Positions 1-12,100 of a stretch of 64,000 nt of DNA are shown one piece after another. The stretch is taken from the NCBI GenBank assembly GCA_014843695.1, contig CM026400.1:43988126-44052125 (forward strand), in the 5' to 3' direction. Numbering within the stretch: the stretch's first letter is position 1; every line of letters begins with the position of its first letter. Below the pieces are notes generated by a model, which worked only from the letters and a program-made list of their open reading frames with translations, ran no database searches and was not told the DNA's origin. Position numbers and translations under genes: made by a program. Origin of the DNA: Archivesica marissinica (lineage: Eukaryota > Mollusca > Bivalvia > Venerida > Vesicomyidae).

Positions 1-222
1 TAAATATCTCATGTAGGGTCAGTAAATATCTCATGTAAGCTCCGTAAATATCTCATGTAGGGTCAGTAAATATCTCATGTAGGGTCAGTAAATATCTCAT
101 GAAGGGTCAGTAAATATCTCATGTAGGGTCAGTAAATATCTCATGTAGGGTCAGTAAATATCTCATGTAGGTTCAGTAAATATCTCATGTAAGCTCCGTA
201 AATATCTCATGTAGGGTCAGTA
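1..222. repeat. 22-bp minisatellite
   Basis: Ten or so copies of a 22-bp unit reading taaatatctcatgtagggtc plus ag, with a few point variants (taagctccg in two copies). The array runs off the left edge of the window, so its full length is unknown. No coding potential is seen. Confidence 0.95.
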
Positions 223-424
223 GAAAAAATGACTGCTTTCTATGACTCCATTCAGAATTTTAAACGTGTTTAATTGTTTATACTTTACAAAAATGGTCCG
301 GGTGAGGCCCCCCCTCCCCCGAACCTCCACAAATGGGAGGGGGAAGCCTCCTCCCATACCTACCCCCGTATCGCAGCTATTCATGCCTCGACTTGCATAT
401 TTTCAATTTCACCCGATCTATGGC

Positions 425-870
425 CCTGATGGTAATTCACCCAGTTTTGTTCTGTTTCCATCTTGTCTTCTCTCTGGGTCATGTCTGTCATCGCCAGAGG
501 ACACAACACAAGGGTATGTAATCCACCCGGTTTTGTTCTGTATCCATCCTGTCTTCTGTCTGGGTCATGTCTGTCATCACCAGAGGACGCAACACAAGGG
601 TATTTAATCCACCCAGTTTTGTTTTGTTTCCATCTTGTCTTCTCTCTGGGTCGTGTCTGTCATCAACAGAGGACACAACACAAGAGTATGTAATCCACCC
701 GGTTTTAATCTGTTTCCATCCTTCTCTCTGGGTCATGTCTGTCATCACCAGAGGACGCAACACAAGGGTATGTAATCCACCCGGTTTTGTTCTGTATCCA
801 TCCTGTCTTCTCTCTGGGTCGTGTCTGTCATCACCAGTGGACGCAACACAAGAGTATTTAATCCATCGTA
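425..870. repeat. 86-bp tandem repeat, five degenerate copies
   Basis: A unit of about 86 bp containing ctgggtcatgtctgtcatca and gaggacacaacacaa recurs near 478, 564, 650, 734 and 820. A further partial copy at 1773-1868 lies next to the following array, so the two loci share an origin. Open frames on both strands here are products of the repetition. Confidence 0.9.
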
Positions 871-1772
871 AGTAAGTAAACCCAATTTGCTTTTTTTGAT
901 TTATTTCCATGCTGTCACCAGTCAATTATATTTAAAAATCGCATGTATGTTCAGGACAAACTGTACTTTACCCGTTACTATAGGTCTGGTAAATTTTCCT
1001 TTTGTCTAATAATAGTTTTAAGTGTTGGCATTTAAAAATAAATGAATGGTAGGACATTTTGATAGAGGTAAATTTTATCTAGTCACCTGTATCACCGGTG
1101 GAAGCGGGTGAACTCGGCCCAAATCGAACTCGGTCCCGTCAAACTATATTATATCAACTGCATTTGACTCTTTAAACATCACATATACTGCGTTGTGCCA
1201 TTTCAATATTGAATTGAAGGGCGCTGTACAATAAAAATACTAAACATTATATACCCGTCGTATATTTTGAGTATATTCCGAGTCATAACGGATTTTCGGA
1301 TTTCTATTTAAAATATTAATTATTATTTAATTGCAAATTAATCCTAGCACACTTCTTTAATTTAATGCAAACATTTTAAAAACAAATTCTTTATAAAATT
1401 CTAAAATAATCGACTGTCAATCATTCAGTCCACTTCAAAGAAACTAACAAATGTCGATAGTTTTGCTGTAAACATCAAACGATTACCGCACTAATTTCAT
1501 GTAATTGACATGACATGCATTGATCGCCTGATCACCATGGAGACATGGGACCTCAGGTGGCCTCAGGTGGCCTCAGGTGGCAATTATCCAGTTCGATCGT
1601 AAATTGGAAACGTGTGAAATGTGTCAACGGATTATACTTAGCAAATTAGGTTCGTTATAGACCGATTTCTTGACTTTTTCAACAATATTTTGGACCGATT
1701 TTTAAAGGTATTTTGACTGTTAGAATCGGTCTGAAATGATAAAAATCGGTCGAAAACCGACAAACTGGTAAT
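871..1772. other. AT-rich stretch without a recognised gene
   Basis: No coding segment or transposon end is recognised. A perfect triplet of the 10-mer ggcctcaggt occurs near 1552-1580, and several gaccgattt/aatcggtc words between 1660 and 1765 form short inverted pairs. Confidence 0.5.
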
Positions 1773-1867
1773 TTTCCATCCTGTCTTATCTCTGGGTCAT
1801 GTCTGTCATCACCAGAGGACACAACACAAGAGTATGTAATCCACCCGGTTTTAATCTGTTTCCATCC

Positions 1868-2370
1868 TTCTCACATATAAAAGCAGTTTCTCAATTTCAT
1901 TATCTACCAGAAAGCAGTTTCACAATTTCGTTATCTACCAGAAAGCAGTTTGTCAATTTCATTATCTACCAGAAAGCAATTTCTCAATTTCATTATCTAC
2001 CAGAAAGCAGTTTCTCAATTTCATTATCTACCAGAAAGCAGTTTCACAATTTCGTTATCTACCAGAAAGCAGTTTCTCAATTTCGTTATCTACCAGAAAG
2101 CAGTTTCACAATTTCGTTATCTACCAGAAAGCAGTTTCATAATTTTGTTATCTACCAGAAAGCAGTTTCTCAATTTCGTTATCTACCAGAAAGCAGTTTC
2201 TCAATTTCGTTATCTACCAGAAAGCAGTTTCTCAATTTCGTTATCTACCAGAAAGCAGTTTCTCAATTTCGTTATCTACCAGAAAGCAGTTTCACAATTT
2301 CGTTATCTACCAGAAAGCAGTTTCTCAATTTCGTTATCTACCAGAAAGCAGTTTCACAATATCGTTATCG
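1868..2370. repeat. 31-bp minisatellite
   Basis: About 16 copies of a 31-bp unit, agaaagcagtttctcaattt plus cgttatctacc, with t/c and tctc/tcac variants. Since 31 is not a multiple of three, all frames stay open and give spurious proteins rich in QFRYLPESS. Confidence 0.95.
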
Positions 2371-2689
2371 TAATATTTCACTTTTCAGTTATGAAAAGTT
2401 GTCCCTGGCAACCACTTCAGACTTGTACATTGACATTGTAAAGATTATTTGTTGTGCATATATTGTGTTGTGTAATATTACTAATGCTTTTAATAACTCC
2501 GAAACAGCCAGTTGTTTGATCAAAATCAAACACTGTTTTGCTGATACCATTTCAAGCATGACCGTTCATAACTTTGTTTAGCTGAATGCAGAGAGGTAGT
2601 TTGGTTTAAACAATTATTTTTGCAAAACATAAATCACATATAAAAGTAAACAGTAAAGTATTTGTTTATTATAGTGTCGCCCCTATTTA

Positions 2690-2876
2690 AAGAGCCAGCC
2701 ATGCCTGACTGATGAAGACACCTCTTTTTATGATCATCAGTACTTCCCGAATTCTATGCTTGTATGCCTGTTGGCTCACCAACTGGCCATATCAGAATGA
2801 ACCCCTGACGAGATTCGAACCTTTAGACCTCCCGCTCCGTAGGCGGACACCTTAACCACTAGGCCACGAAGACGGT
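2690..2876 (-). mobile_element. tRNA-derived SINE, family E
   Basis: Read on the minus strand the segment has a tRNA-like head (gtggcctagtggttaaggtg and an internal ggttcgaatc B-box-like motif) followed by a tail. A related plus-strand copy lies at 15794-16010, sharing the gtggttaagg head, the gagcggga word and the ctggttggtgagcc tail. It is called a SINE rather than a tRNA gene because the homology continues beyond the tRNA part. Confidence 0.7.
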
Positions 2877-3795
2877 GCATAACATACAACGACATACATA
2901 ATGCATAATCACATATAACATACAACGACATATATAATACATCACATATAACATACAACGACATACATAATACATAATCACATATAACATACAATGACAT
3001 ACATAATACATCACATATAACATACAATGACATACATAATACATCACATATAACATACAACGACATACATCACATATAACATACAACGACATACATAATA
3101 CATCACATATAACATACAATGACATACATAATACATCACATATAACATACAACGACATACATAATACATCACATATAACATACATCACATATAACATACA
3201 ACGACATACATAATACATCACATATAACATACAACGACATACATAATACATCACATATAACATACAACGACATACATAATACATCACATATAACATACAA
3301 CGACATACATAATACATCACATATAACATACAACGACATACATAATACATCACATATAACATACAACGACATACATAATACATCACATATAACATACAAC
3401 GACATACATAATACATCACATATAACATACAACGACATACATAATACATCACATATAACATACAAAACATACATAATACATCACATATAACATACAACGA
3501 CATACATCACATATAACATACAACGACATACATAATACATCACATATAACATACAACGACATACATAATACATCACATATAACATACAACGACATACATA
3601 ATACATCACATATAACATACAACGACATACATCACATATACCATACAATGACATACATAATACATCACATATAACATACAACGACATACATAATACATCA
3701 CATATAACATACAACGACATACATCACATATACCATACAATGACATACATAATACATCACATATAACATACAACGACATACATAATACATAATGC
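2877..3795. repeat. 33-bp minisatellite with deletion variants
   Basis: About 27 copies of a 33-bp unit (catcacatataacatacaac plus gacatacataata), with internal deletions that shorten some copies to about 21 bp. The array starts at the tRNA-head end of the SINE at 2690-2876, so it may have begun at that insertion boundary. The period is divisible by three, so minus-strand frames encode an artificial MSLYVICDVLC repeat. Confidence 0.95.
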
Positions 3796-4204
3796 AAAGG
3801 ATCAAGTAGGAAGCTAAAAGTAGCTTATATAAAAAACTTTTTCTTTAAAAAGTGGTTTGATATACCGGTACATATACTTAGATAAGGGAGATACATTGGT
3901 GAAGCAGGAAGATGTATGGGAGATAAGCATGTGTGAACTATTGCTTGTATTGTATAATTTTGAAGCATTATAATATGAAATCAGTTACTAATAATTACGT
4001 CTTCTTGCCTCTTGTGTTGTACCGTATATTCCCGCCCATAATTCGATCTCGGCCATAAGTCAAGGGTCAAGTTTTGGCCTGAAAATACTGATTTTAAGCT
4101 GGATCTTTCCATAAGTCGAGGGTACTTTGTGGACTTATAACAATGCTTTTCTCTCTCATTTTTTAATGAAACTGAGCTAAATTTGAGATATCTGATTGAC
4201 TATG

Positions 4205-4745
4205 ATGTGTCTTTAAAGCAGTGTCCTGGCACTACTATTTAGCCTGATAGCATCAAGGGCCTTTAAAGCAGTACACTGGCACTACTATTTAGCTTGATGG
4301 CATACTGGCCTTTAAAGCAGTGTACTGGCACTACTATTTAGCTTGATGGCATACTTGGGCCTTTAAAGCAGTGTACTGGCACTACTATTTAGCTTGATGG
4401 CATGTTGGGCCTTTAAAGCAGTGTACTGGCACTACTATTTAGCTTGATGGCATGTTGGGCCTTTAAAGCAGTGTACTGGCACTACTATTTAGCTTGATGG
4501 CATACTGGGCCTTTAAAGCAGTGTACTGGCACTACTATTTAGCTTGATGGCATGTTGGGCCTTTAAAGCAGTACACTGGCACTACTATTTAGCTTGATAG
4601 CATCAAGGGCCTTTTAAGGCGGTGTTCGGGCACTACTATTTAATTAACTCGATGGCATTTATGGGCCTTTAAAGCAGTGTCCTGGCACTACTATTTAGCT
4701 TGATGGCACCCTGGGCCTTTAAAGCACTATTTAACTTGATGGCAA
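4205..4745. repeat. 50-bp minisatellite
   Basis: About 11 copies of a 50-bp unit beginning ggcctttaaagcagtgtact and containing ggcactactatttagcttga. Edge copies are more diverged than central ones, as expected from unequal exchange. Confidence 0.95.
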
Positions 4746-5756
4746 GTGTGTGGCTTTAAGGTCCTGTTCATCCATTCCCAATGAATCATTTGTTTGAACA
4801 GAACCCTGAAGAACATAAACATCAGTTATGAAGTCTGTATACCTGCCCTGAACATTCTGTGGGTACCAGGCGGGCTGTACATTAGACATACCGGGTATTT
4901 AAAGAGACATTAAAAATGAGTAACCATGTGCACTGAAGATTAGATACTGGGCAATAAATTAATTGCACAAAGTATTTATCACAAGCTTGTTTTCCTCTCT
5001 CCAATGAGTTGGTTGTCGTTTAATATTACGATTTGTTTAATATTCAGAGGATAACAATAAGTGTAGTTTTAAACATATTTATTTCACTATATACATTCAC
5101 AAAACAATACATGTACACATGTAAACTCAAAGAATAGGAAAGGATTAAAAACGGAAGCAGAGCTTATATAGTTTCTTTCCTTTGTTTGGCTTTTTTTGTG
5201 GCTTCTTGGATCGGAATTGTATCGGTCTTCCTGCCAATTTGAAGTGAAGCGAGGAAGGAGTGAAGTAGAAAACAATTGGCATGTTTTTGCGAAATTAGCC
5301 TTCAATTAGGATCGCCAAGATCTATACTGTTATTTTATCCTACTTTAATTGTTAATTATTCAGCTACATGATACAATAATTACATAGTTCATTCTCTACT
5401 GGATGATACAATAATTACATACCGTAAAAATATCGTATCATGAGAAATTTTGGCTTTTGAAAATGCTATTTTACGGCGCGCTGTATACACGGGAATTCCG
5501 TTTTCCGTGCAATAACGTAAGTGTGCGTTATACGTTATTGCCGCAATTGGCTCCATTGGCGACCGACCGACAGTGGGAACCGTGATAAGAGGACACTCAG
5601 TAGAACGAACACCATTGCCATGCTGTGATCATACCAAGGCCTAATTTGCAGACCATCCCAAAAAAAAAAATCAAAAACATATACAGTATAAACTAAATCT
5701 GCTTGTACTGTTGGTTTTCGTTTGTATTGGATCTTTTTTGTTTAAACTTTAATTAC
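4746..5756. other. Unique AT-rich upstream region
   Basis: No gene is recognised. A 5' non-coding exon and the promoter of the copper transporter should lie somewhere upstream of 6053, because the first coding exon is preceded by a splice acceptor, but no convincing donor or core promoter could be fixed. The segment near 5546-5590 (ttggcgaccgaccga) is related in reverse to 8262-8290. Confidence 0.4.
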
Positions 5757-5972
5757 GATTGTGAAGCAAGTTTTAACAACTTATATTAATCACTCTCGTT
5801 GGCGCGGATGATAGCGTAAATGTGGTCATTCGTGTGGGAGGAAACCAGAGTACCCGGAGAAAACCCACCTGTCCGATCTGGCGACCACCATACCATCTCG
5901 CATACTTCTGGGTCCGAGGATCGAAACCGGTTTGCATTGGTGAGAAGCGAGCGTGCTAACCACTGCTGTATT
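5757..5972 (-). mobile_element. tRNA-derived SINE, family B
   Basis: A minus-strand copy of a family with a conserved central block (cgtgtgggaggaaaccagag and acccggagaaaacccacc), a tRNA-like head at the right end (gctaaccactg) and a tail reading aacttatattaatcactctc. The central block resembles a SINE domain widespread in animals; that comparison is from memory. Other copies are at 7968-8118, 31684-31880, 33484-33690 and 63362-63620. Confidence 0.75.
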
Positions 5973-6052
5973 GGATCTTGTTACGCTGGACATTGTATCC
6001 ACCACTGTAGCATGGAATTGTATTAATTATGTCCATTTGCTTCCATTTGCAG

Positions 6053-6163
6053 TCAAACATGGACCACATGAATCACAATCCGATGGTTCCAGGAGAACAT
6101 AACCACGGGGGCCTGGAGATGGACATGAATGATACAGATCGGACATGTGCTGGTCATATGTTG
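6053..6163 (+). CDS. Copper transporter exon 1 (first coding exon)
   Basis: The exon follows an acceptor (ccatttgcag) and starts with six 5' UTR bases before ATG at 6059. It encodes 35 residues beginning [10 protein letters not shown], rich in Met and His, typical of the extracellular copper-binding N-terminus of CTR1. It ends in phase 0 at a strong donor (TTG|gtaagt). The acceptor implies an unlocated upstream non-coding exon. Confidence 0.9.
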
Positions 6164-9100
6164 GTAAGTAGTTCAACTATACCTGTGGCTTAGGACATAA
6201 CCACAGGGGCTTGTGGCTTGGAACATGACTGAAGGAGCTGGTGGTTTTTGACATATCTACAGTGCTGGTGACTTTTGAAAGTAGTTCAACATACATTTGT
6301 AACCTGTGGCTTAGGACATAACCACAGGTGCTTGTGGCTCGGAACATGACTGCATGAGCTTGTGGTTTTTGACATACATCTACAGTGCTGGTGACTTTTG
6401 AGTGTAGCTTAGGGGATGGGGACATATATGTATAACCACATGGGCTTGTGGTTTAGGATTTCAGCCCAGGGACTGATGGATTAGGACCTAACCATGAGGG
6501 CTGATAGTTCAGGAGTTCAGCTCAGTGGCTGATGGTTTAGTATGTAACCACAGGGGCTGATGGTTTAGGACTTACCCTCTGGTCTGATGGTTTAGGACAG
6601 TCCCACAGGGGCTGATGGTTGAGGACATAAGCACAGGGTCTGATGGTTTAGGACCGTCCCACAGGGGCTGACGGTTGAGGACATAACCACAGAGTCTGTT
6701 GGTTTAGGAGTTCAGCTCAGTGGCTGATGGTTTAGTATGTAACCATAGGGGCTGATGGTTGAGGACATAAGCACAAGGGCTGATGGCTTAGGACATAACC
6801 ACAGGGTCTGTTGGTTTAGGAGTTCAGCTCAGGGGCTGATTGATTTACTTTACAATGACTGCCAAACAAACATTTGCCACTTATGTTAACCCTTTGCTTG
6901 CTAGCGGCAGATAAAATCACTTTTGCAAACAGCATAGAACCTGCCGTCAGATCAGGCTCTATGCAGTTTGTTATTCGGATAGTGGAGCTAAGCACTTGTC
7001 TGAATAACAAACAACATAGATCCTGATCAGACGCTGCATTACGCCGTGGCTGATCTGGATATATGCTGTTTACAATTGTGATTTTATTTACTCAGCAGGC
7101 AAAGGGATGCTGGCTTATATTTGGTATATTGGCTGTATCGGTTTTCGAACCTCTAAAGTTTGTAGGTGAATAACTTCTAGTCAATCTCTTTTAATGAAGA
7201 TGACATAATATTACTATGTAAAAAGTGATTATTTATTTGCCATTAGTATACTTGATTAAACTCAGATTGTATAATAGCTTTTAAAATAAAACTACAATTT
7301 CACTCACATGTGAATTCAACATGGAGTCACAAAAAGGACATATTTTCGATCCGCCAATCACAGTTCATGTTCATGTCATAGAAATGTGTTTTGCAGCATT
7401 TTCACATGACTGACATGAGACATTGCAAAGTAAACCAACCATGAGTCTTCACCTGTTACAAAAACAAACAAATATTTCTTTATATGCATATAATTTCATC
7501 TACTTAACACATTTCATTCTGGATACTGTTCAAACAGTATTTGCAAAGAACATAGAGCCCGATCAACCACCACACAATGTTCCGTCTGATCAGGCTCTAT
7601 GCTATTCAGATGATCTTGCTAAGACACTTGGCTATGTAGCAAACAACATAGATCCTGATCAGCACGCAGCGTCACGCTGCGGCTGATCTGGTTCTATGTT
7701 GTTTGCAAAAGCCTTTAAATGTATCCAGAATAAAATGGGTTAATGGAGTTTAAGGGTACCGTACATACGAATGACGTTAATGAAAATATTACCATTTACA
7801 GATTGTCGAAATATAGACATGATCTATGAACTGATCTGTTTTTTGCTAATTTTCCTGTTTGACAGTTTTAACGTGCACCATATGAACCAAGCACCTGTTA
7901 TTGACAGCGATGACATCATCCGCAAACAGGTTGGGAACGAAAACAGGGCGATTGAGTCGGATTGATGAAATGTGTGTTGGAGAAAGCCGGAATACTCGGT
8001 GAAGCCCAACTACCTGTCCAATCTGGCTACCATCGCCCCACGTTCCATGCATCCCAGTCGGGTGGTGAACCTGGGTTGCATTGGTCAGAAGTGGGCGTGG
8101 CGTGTTCACCACTGTACTAATGAAAGACATTGTTGGTTTTTCTATTACCGCCATAGGCAGATATCGTTCCTTTCCGGAAATGAGATGTTGTCGTAGGATA
8201 AATGTAATTTATTAAAATCATGTATATGAACCCTTTGCCTGCTGAGTAAATAAAATCTAGGGTTCCCCTCTGTCGGTCGCCAATGGCGACAAAAAACAAA
8301 TATTGGCGCTAAATTTTGTGAATTGGCGAAAATATTTGGCGCAACATTTAAAATGTTTTCAAATATTTATTTGTGAACTATATGGCTCTTAGTTGGCTCC
8401 AAGTTGTTTTAATTGGCTCCAGTGTTTTTCAATTGGCAACAGAAGTGGCGCAGACAAACATCCAGGATCTATATTGTTTGCTATTTAGCCAAGTGTGTTT
8501 GCAAACAGCATAGAGCCAGATTAGAGCCATCTGATCAGGCTCTAAGCTGTTTGCTATTCGGATAGTGGAGCTAAAACATTTGTCTGAATAGCAAACAGCA
8601 TAGATCCTGATCTGGATCTATGTTGTTTGCAATTGTGATACTATTTACTCGGCAGGCAAAGGGTTAATTAAAAATAATTATTGTCGCAGTCACTCACTGC
8701 GACTTCAATATTTAATCTTGTTTACTTTGCAAATTATTTGTTTCTATTCCAGATGTTTTTCCACACAGGGAAATGTGAATATATTTTGTTTGAATTTCTG
8801 TGGACAAAAGACATGCAAGGTATATCTGTCATGCAAATTTGGCAAAAAGTGCCTTCTTGTTTTATTATTAATTTATTATATTATTTATTATTATGAATTT
8901 ATTATGTAAACAGGGAACATTTTTTGGTTTTTACGATTTTCATACAAAATTTTGTCTAGTAAGATACACTGGCCCATTATAAATCACTCCTTCTATTCAA
9001 ATGTTGTATTTAATGGTTGTACTGTGCATTTTAACCCTATTTTGCAGAAATATATTAAAGAACACCATTTAAGGAAGCGATCACGCGCTTTCTCACTTCT

Positions 9101-12100
9101 CCCAAAAATTCTGACCTAGAATGAACCCTGTGTAAATTTTATTTTATTGATATTTATTTACAAATTGTTTAATGGCTTTGTAAATGGTACATTGTAGCTT
9201 ACCGGTAGATAAAAGTTAACGCAAAGATATATCTGCGTATCAACTATAAATACAAATTATTTGTCCATTTGAAAAATGAAAACACAAACGGGTATGTATT
9301 CAGGGATCATTCTAGAGGGCGATGTAGGCGAAATTGTCGCCCTAGGGACTGACTTCGCCCTCTGGGGGCCCCACTTCTCCCTAAAAAAAAAATTATAAAG
9401 CACTCCTTCTATTCAAATGTTGTATTTAATGGTTGTACTGTGCATTTTAACCCTATTTTGCAGAAGTATATTAAAGAACACATTTAAGGAAGCGATTATA
9501 TTTTATTTGGAAATTATGAAATCATTTTGGCTGTTTTGTGTATCGTTTGCACGTAAAACATTTCGTTAACCCATTTCATTCTGGATACATTTAACGGCTT
9601 TTGCAAACAACATAGATCCAGATCAGCCGCAGCGTGACGCTGCGTGCTGATCAGGATCTATGTTGTTTGCTACATAGCCAAGTGTCTTAGCAAGGTCATC
9701 TGAATAGGAAACAGTATAGAACCTGATCAGACGGCATATTCCGTAGCGGCTGATCTGGCTCTATGTTCTTTGCAAATACCGTTTGAATGGTATCCAGAAT
9801 GAAATGGTTTAACAAGTATCAGTATGTAGATGTCGGAGATATTAGCATTACCTTGATATATGCGGGTCATCCTGCCGAATACTTTGAGTATGGGTGCGTT
9901 GAGAATATAATATAAAGGACATTATTAACCCATTCAACACCAAGTAACTGACATGGACTGGTGCATCATATTTTTAGACCAATAAATTAATAAGAAAATT
10001 ACATTTGGACCAGTTTATTTATCAAAATGGGTAAGTTTTCTCTAAAAATAGTAATATTACTGGCAAAAAGTGCAGATCCTGATGAGACGGCTTGTCACGA
10101 GCCGGCTCATCTGGATCTACACTTTTTGTTAGCCTATTTAGAAGTCTGTACATTGTACTGCCTTACTGCCTCGTTGATCAATCACTCAAATTTAGCAAAT
10201 TTTTCAAGAGGTTAACCCCAAAATACCCCCCTCCAGCACCTCATTGCGGCTGAAAATGCACCCTGTCCCTTTTCTGACCCACATTGCCCCTTTTTCTGGC
10301 CCACTCTGCCCCTTTTTCCACTCTAGAATAAACCCTACCTGATGTGATGTGTACAGTAAACAATTTATAAAATGTAATCATAGTTCTCTATTCTAATCTG
10401 TAGGTTTATTGGGAGCTTGTGTTGCTCTGTTTGCCTTGGCGGTGGTGTATGAGGGACTCACAGTTCTCTATTCTAATCTGTAGGTTTATTGGGAGCTTGT
10501 GTTGCTCTGTTTGCCTTGGCGGTGGTGTATGAGGGACTCACAGTTCTCTATTCTAATCTGTAGGTTTATTGGGAGCTTGTGTTGCTCTGTTTGCCTTGGC
10601 GGTGGTGTATGAGGGACTCACAGTTCTCTATTCTAATCTGTAGGTTTATTGGGAGCTTGTGTTGCTCTGTTTGCCTTGGCGGTGGTGTATGAGGGACTCA
10701 CAGTTCTCTATTCTAATCTGTAGGTTTATTGGGAGCTTGTGTTGCTCTGTTTGCCTTGGCGGTGGTGTATGAGGGACTCACAGTTCTCTATTCTAATCTG
10801 TAGGTTTATTGGGAGCTTGTGTTGCTCTGCTTGCCTTGGCGGTGGTGTATGAGGGACTCACAGTTCTCTATTCTAATCTGTAGGTTTATTGGGAGCTTGT
10901 GTTGCTCTGCTTGCCTTGGCGGTGGTGTATGAGGGACTCACAGTTCTCTATTCTAATCTGTAGGTTTATTGGGAGCTTGTGTTGCTCTGCTTGCCTTGGC
11001 GGTGGTGTATAGGGACTCACAGTTCTCTATTCTAATCTGTAGGTTTATTGGGAGCTTGTGTTGCTCTGTTTGCCTTGGCGGTGGTGTATGAGGGACTCAC
11101 AGTTCTCTATTCTAATCTGTAGGTTTATTGGGAGCTTGTGTTGCTCTGTTTGCCTTGGCGGTGGTGTATGAGGGACTCACAGTTCTCTATTCTAATCTGT
11201 AGGTTTATTGGAGCTTGTGTTGCTCTGTTTGCCTTGGCGGTGGTGTATGAGGGACTCACAGTTCTCTATTGTAGTTTTTGGGCTTGGTTCTTGTTGCCTT
11301 GGCGGTGGTTGAGGACCACAGTTTCATCTAATCGTAGGTTGGGAGTTGTGTGCTTCTAATCTGTAGGTTTATTGGAGCTTGTGTTGCTCTGTTTGCCTTG
11401 GCGGTGGTGTATGAGGGACTCACAGTTCTCTATTCTAATCTGTAGGTTTATTGGGAGCTTGTGTTGCTCTGTTTGCCTTGGCGGTGGTGTATGAGGGACT
11501 CACAGTTCTCTATTCTAATCTGTAGGTTTATTGGGAGCTTGTGTTGCTCTGTTTGCCTTGGCGGTGGTGTATGAGGGACTCACAGTTCTCTATTCTAATC
11601 TGTAGGTTTATTGGGAGCTTGTGTTGCTCTGTTTGCCTTGGCGGTGGTGTATGAGGGACTCACAGTTCTCTATTCTAATCTGTAGGTTTATTGGGAGCTT
11701 GTGTTGCTCTGTTTGCCTTGGCGGTGGTGTATGAGGGACTCACAGTTCTCTATTCTAATCTGTAGGTTTATTGGGAGCTTGTGTTGCTCTGTTTGCCTTG
11801 GCGGTGGTGTATGAGGGACTCACAGTTCTCTATTCTAATCTGTAGGTTTATTGGGAGCTTGTGTTGCTCTGTTTGCCTTGGCGGTGGTGTATGAGGGACT
11901 CACAGTTCTCTATTCTAATCTGTAGGTTTATTGGGAGCTTGTGTTGCTCTGTTTGCCTTGGCGGTGGTGTATGAGGGACTCACAGTTCTCTATTCTAATC
12001 TGTAGGTTTATTGGGAGCTTGTGTTGCTCTGTTTGCCTTGGCGGTGGTGTATGAGGGACTCACAGTTCTCTATTCTAATCTGTAGGTTTATTGGGAGCTT

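Noticed and set aside
1..222. Telomere-like or centromeric repeat
   Set aside because: The 22-bp unit is not a telomere repeat and the array is short and flanked by ordinary sequence.
2810..2875. tRNA gene candidate on the minus strand
   Set aside because: Homology with the element at 15794 continues into a shared tail, so it is a SINE head.
2776..3797. Minus-strand frames encoding MSLYVICDVLC repeats
   Set aside because: Product of a 33-bp array; period divisible by three and no flanking coding signal.
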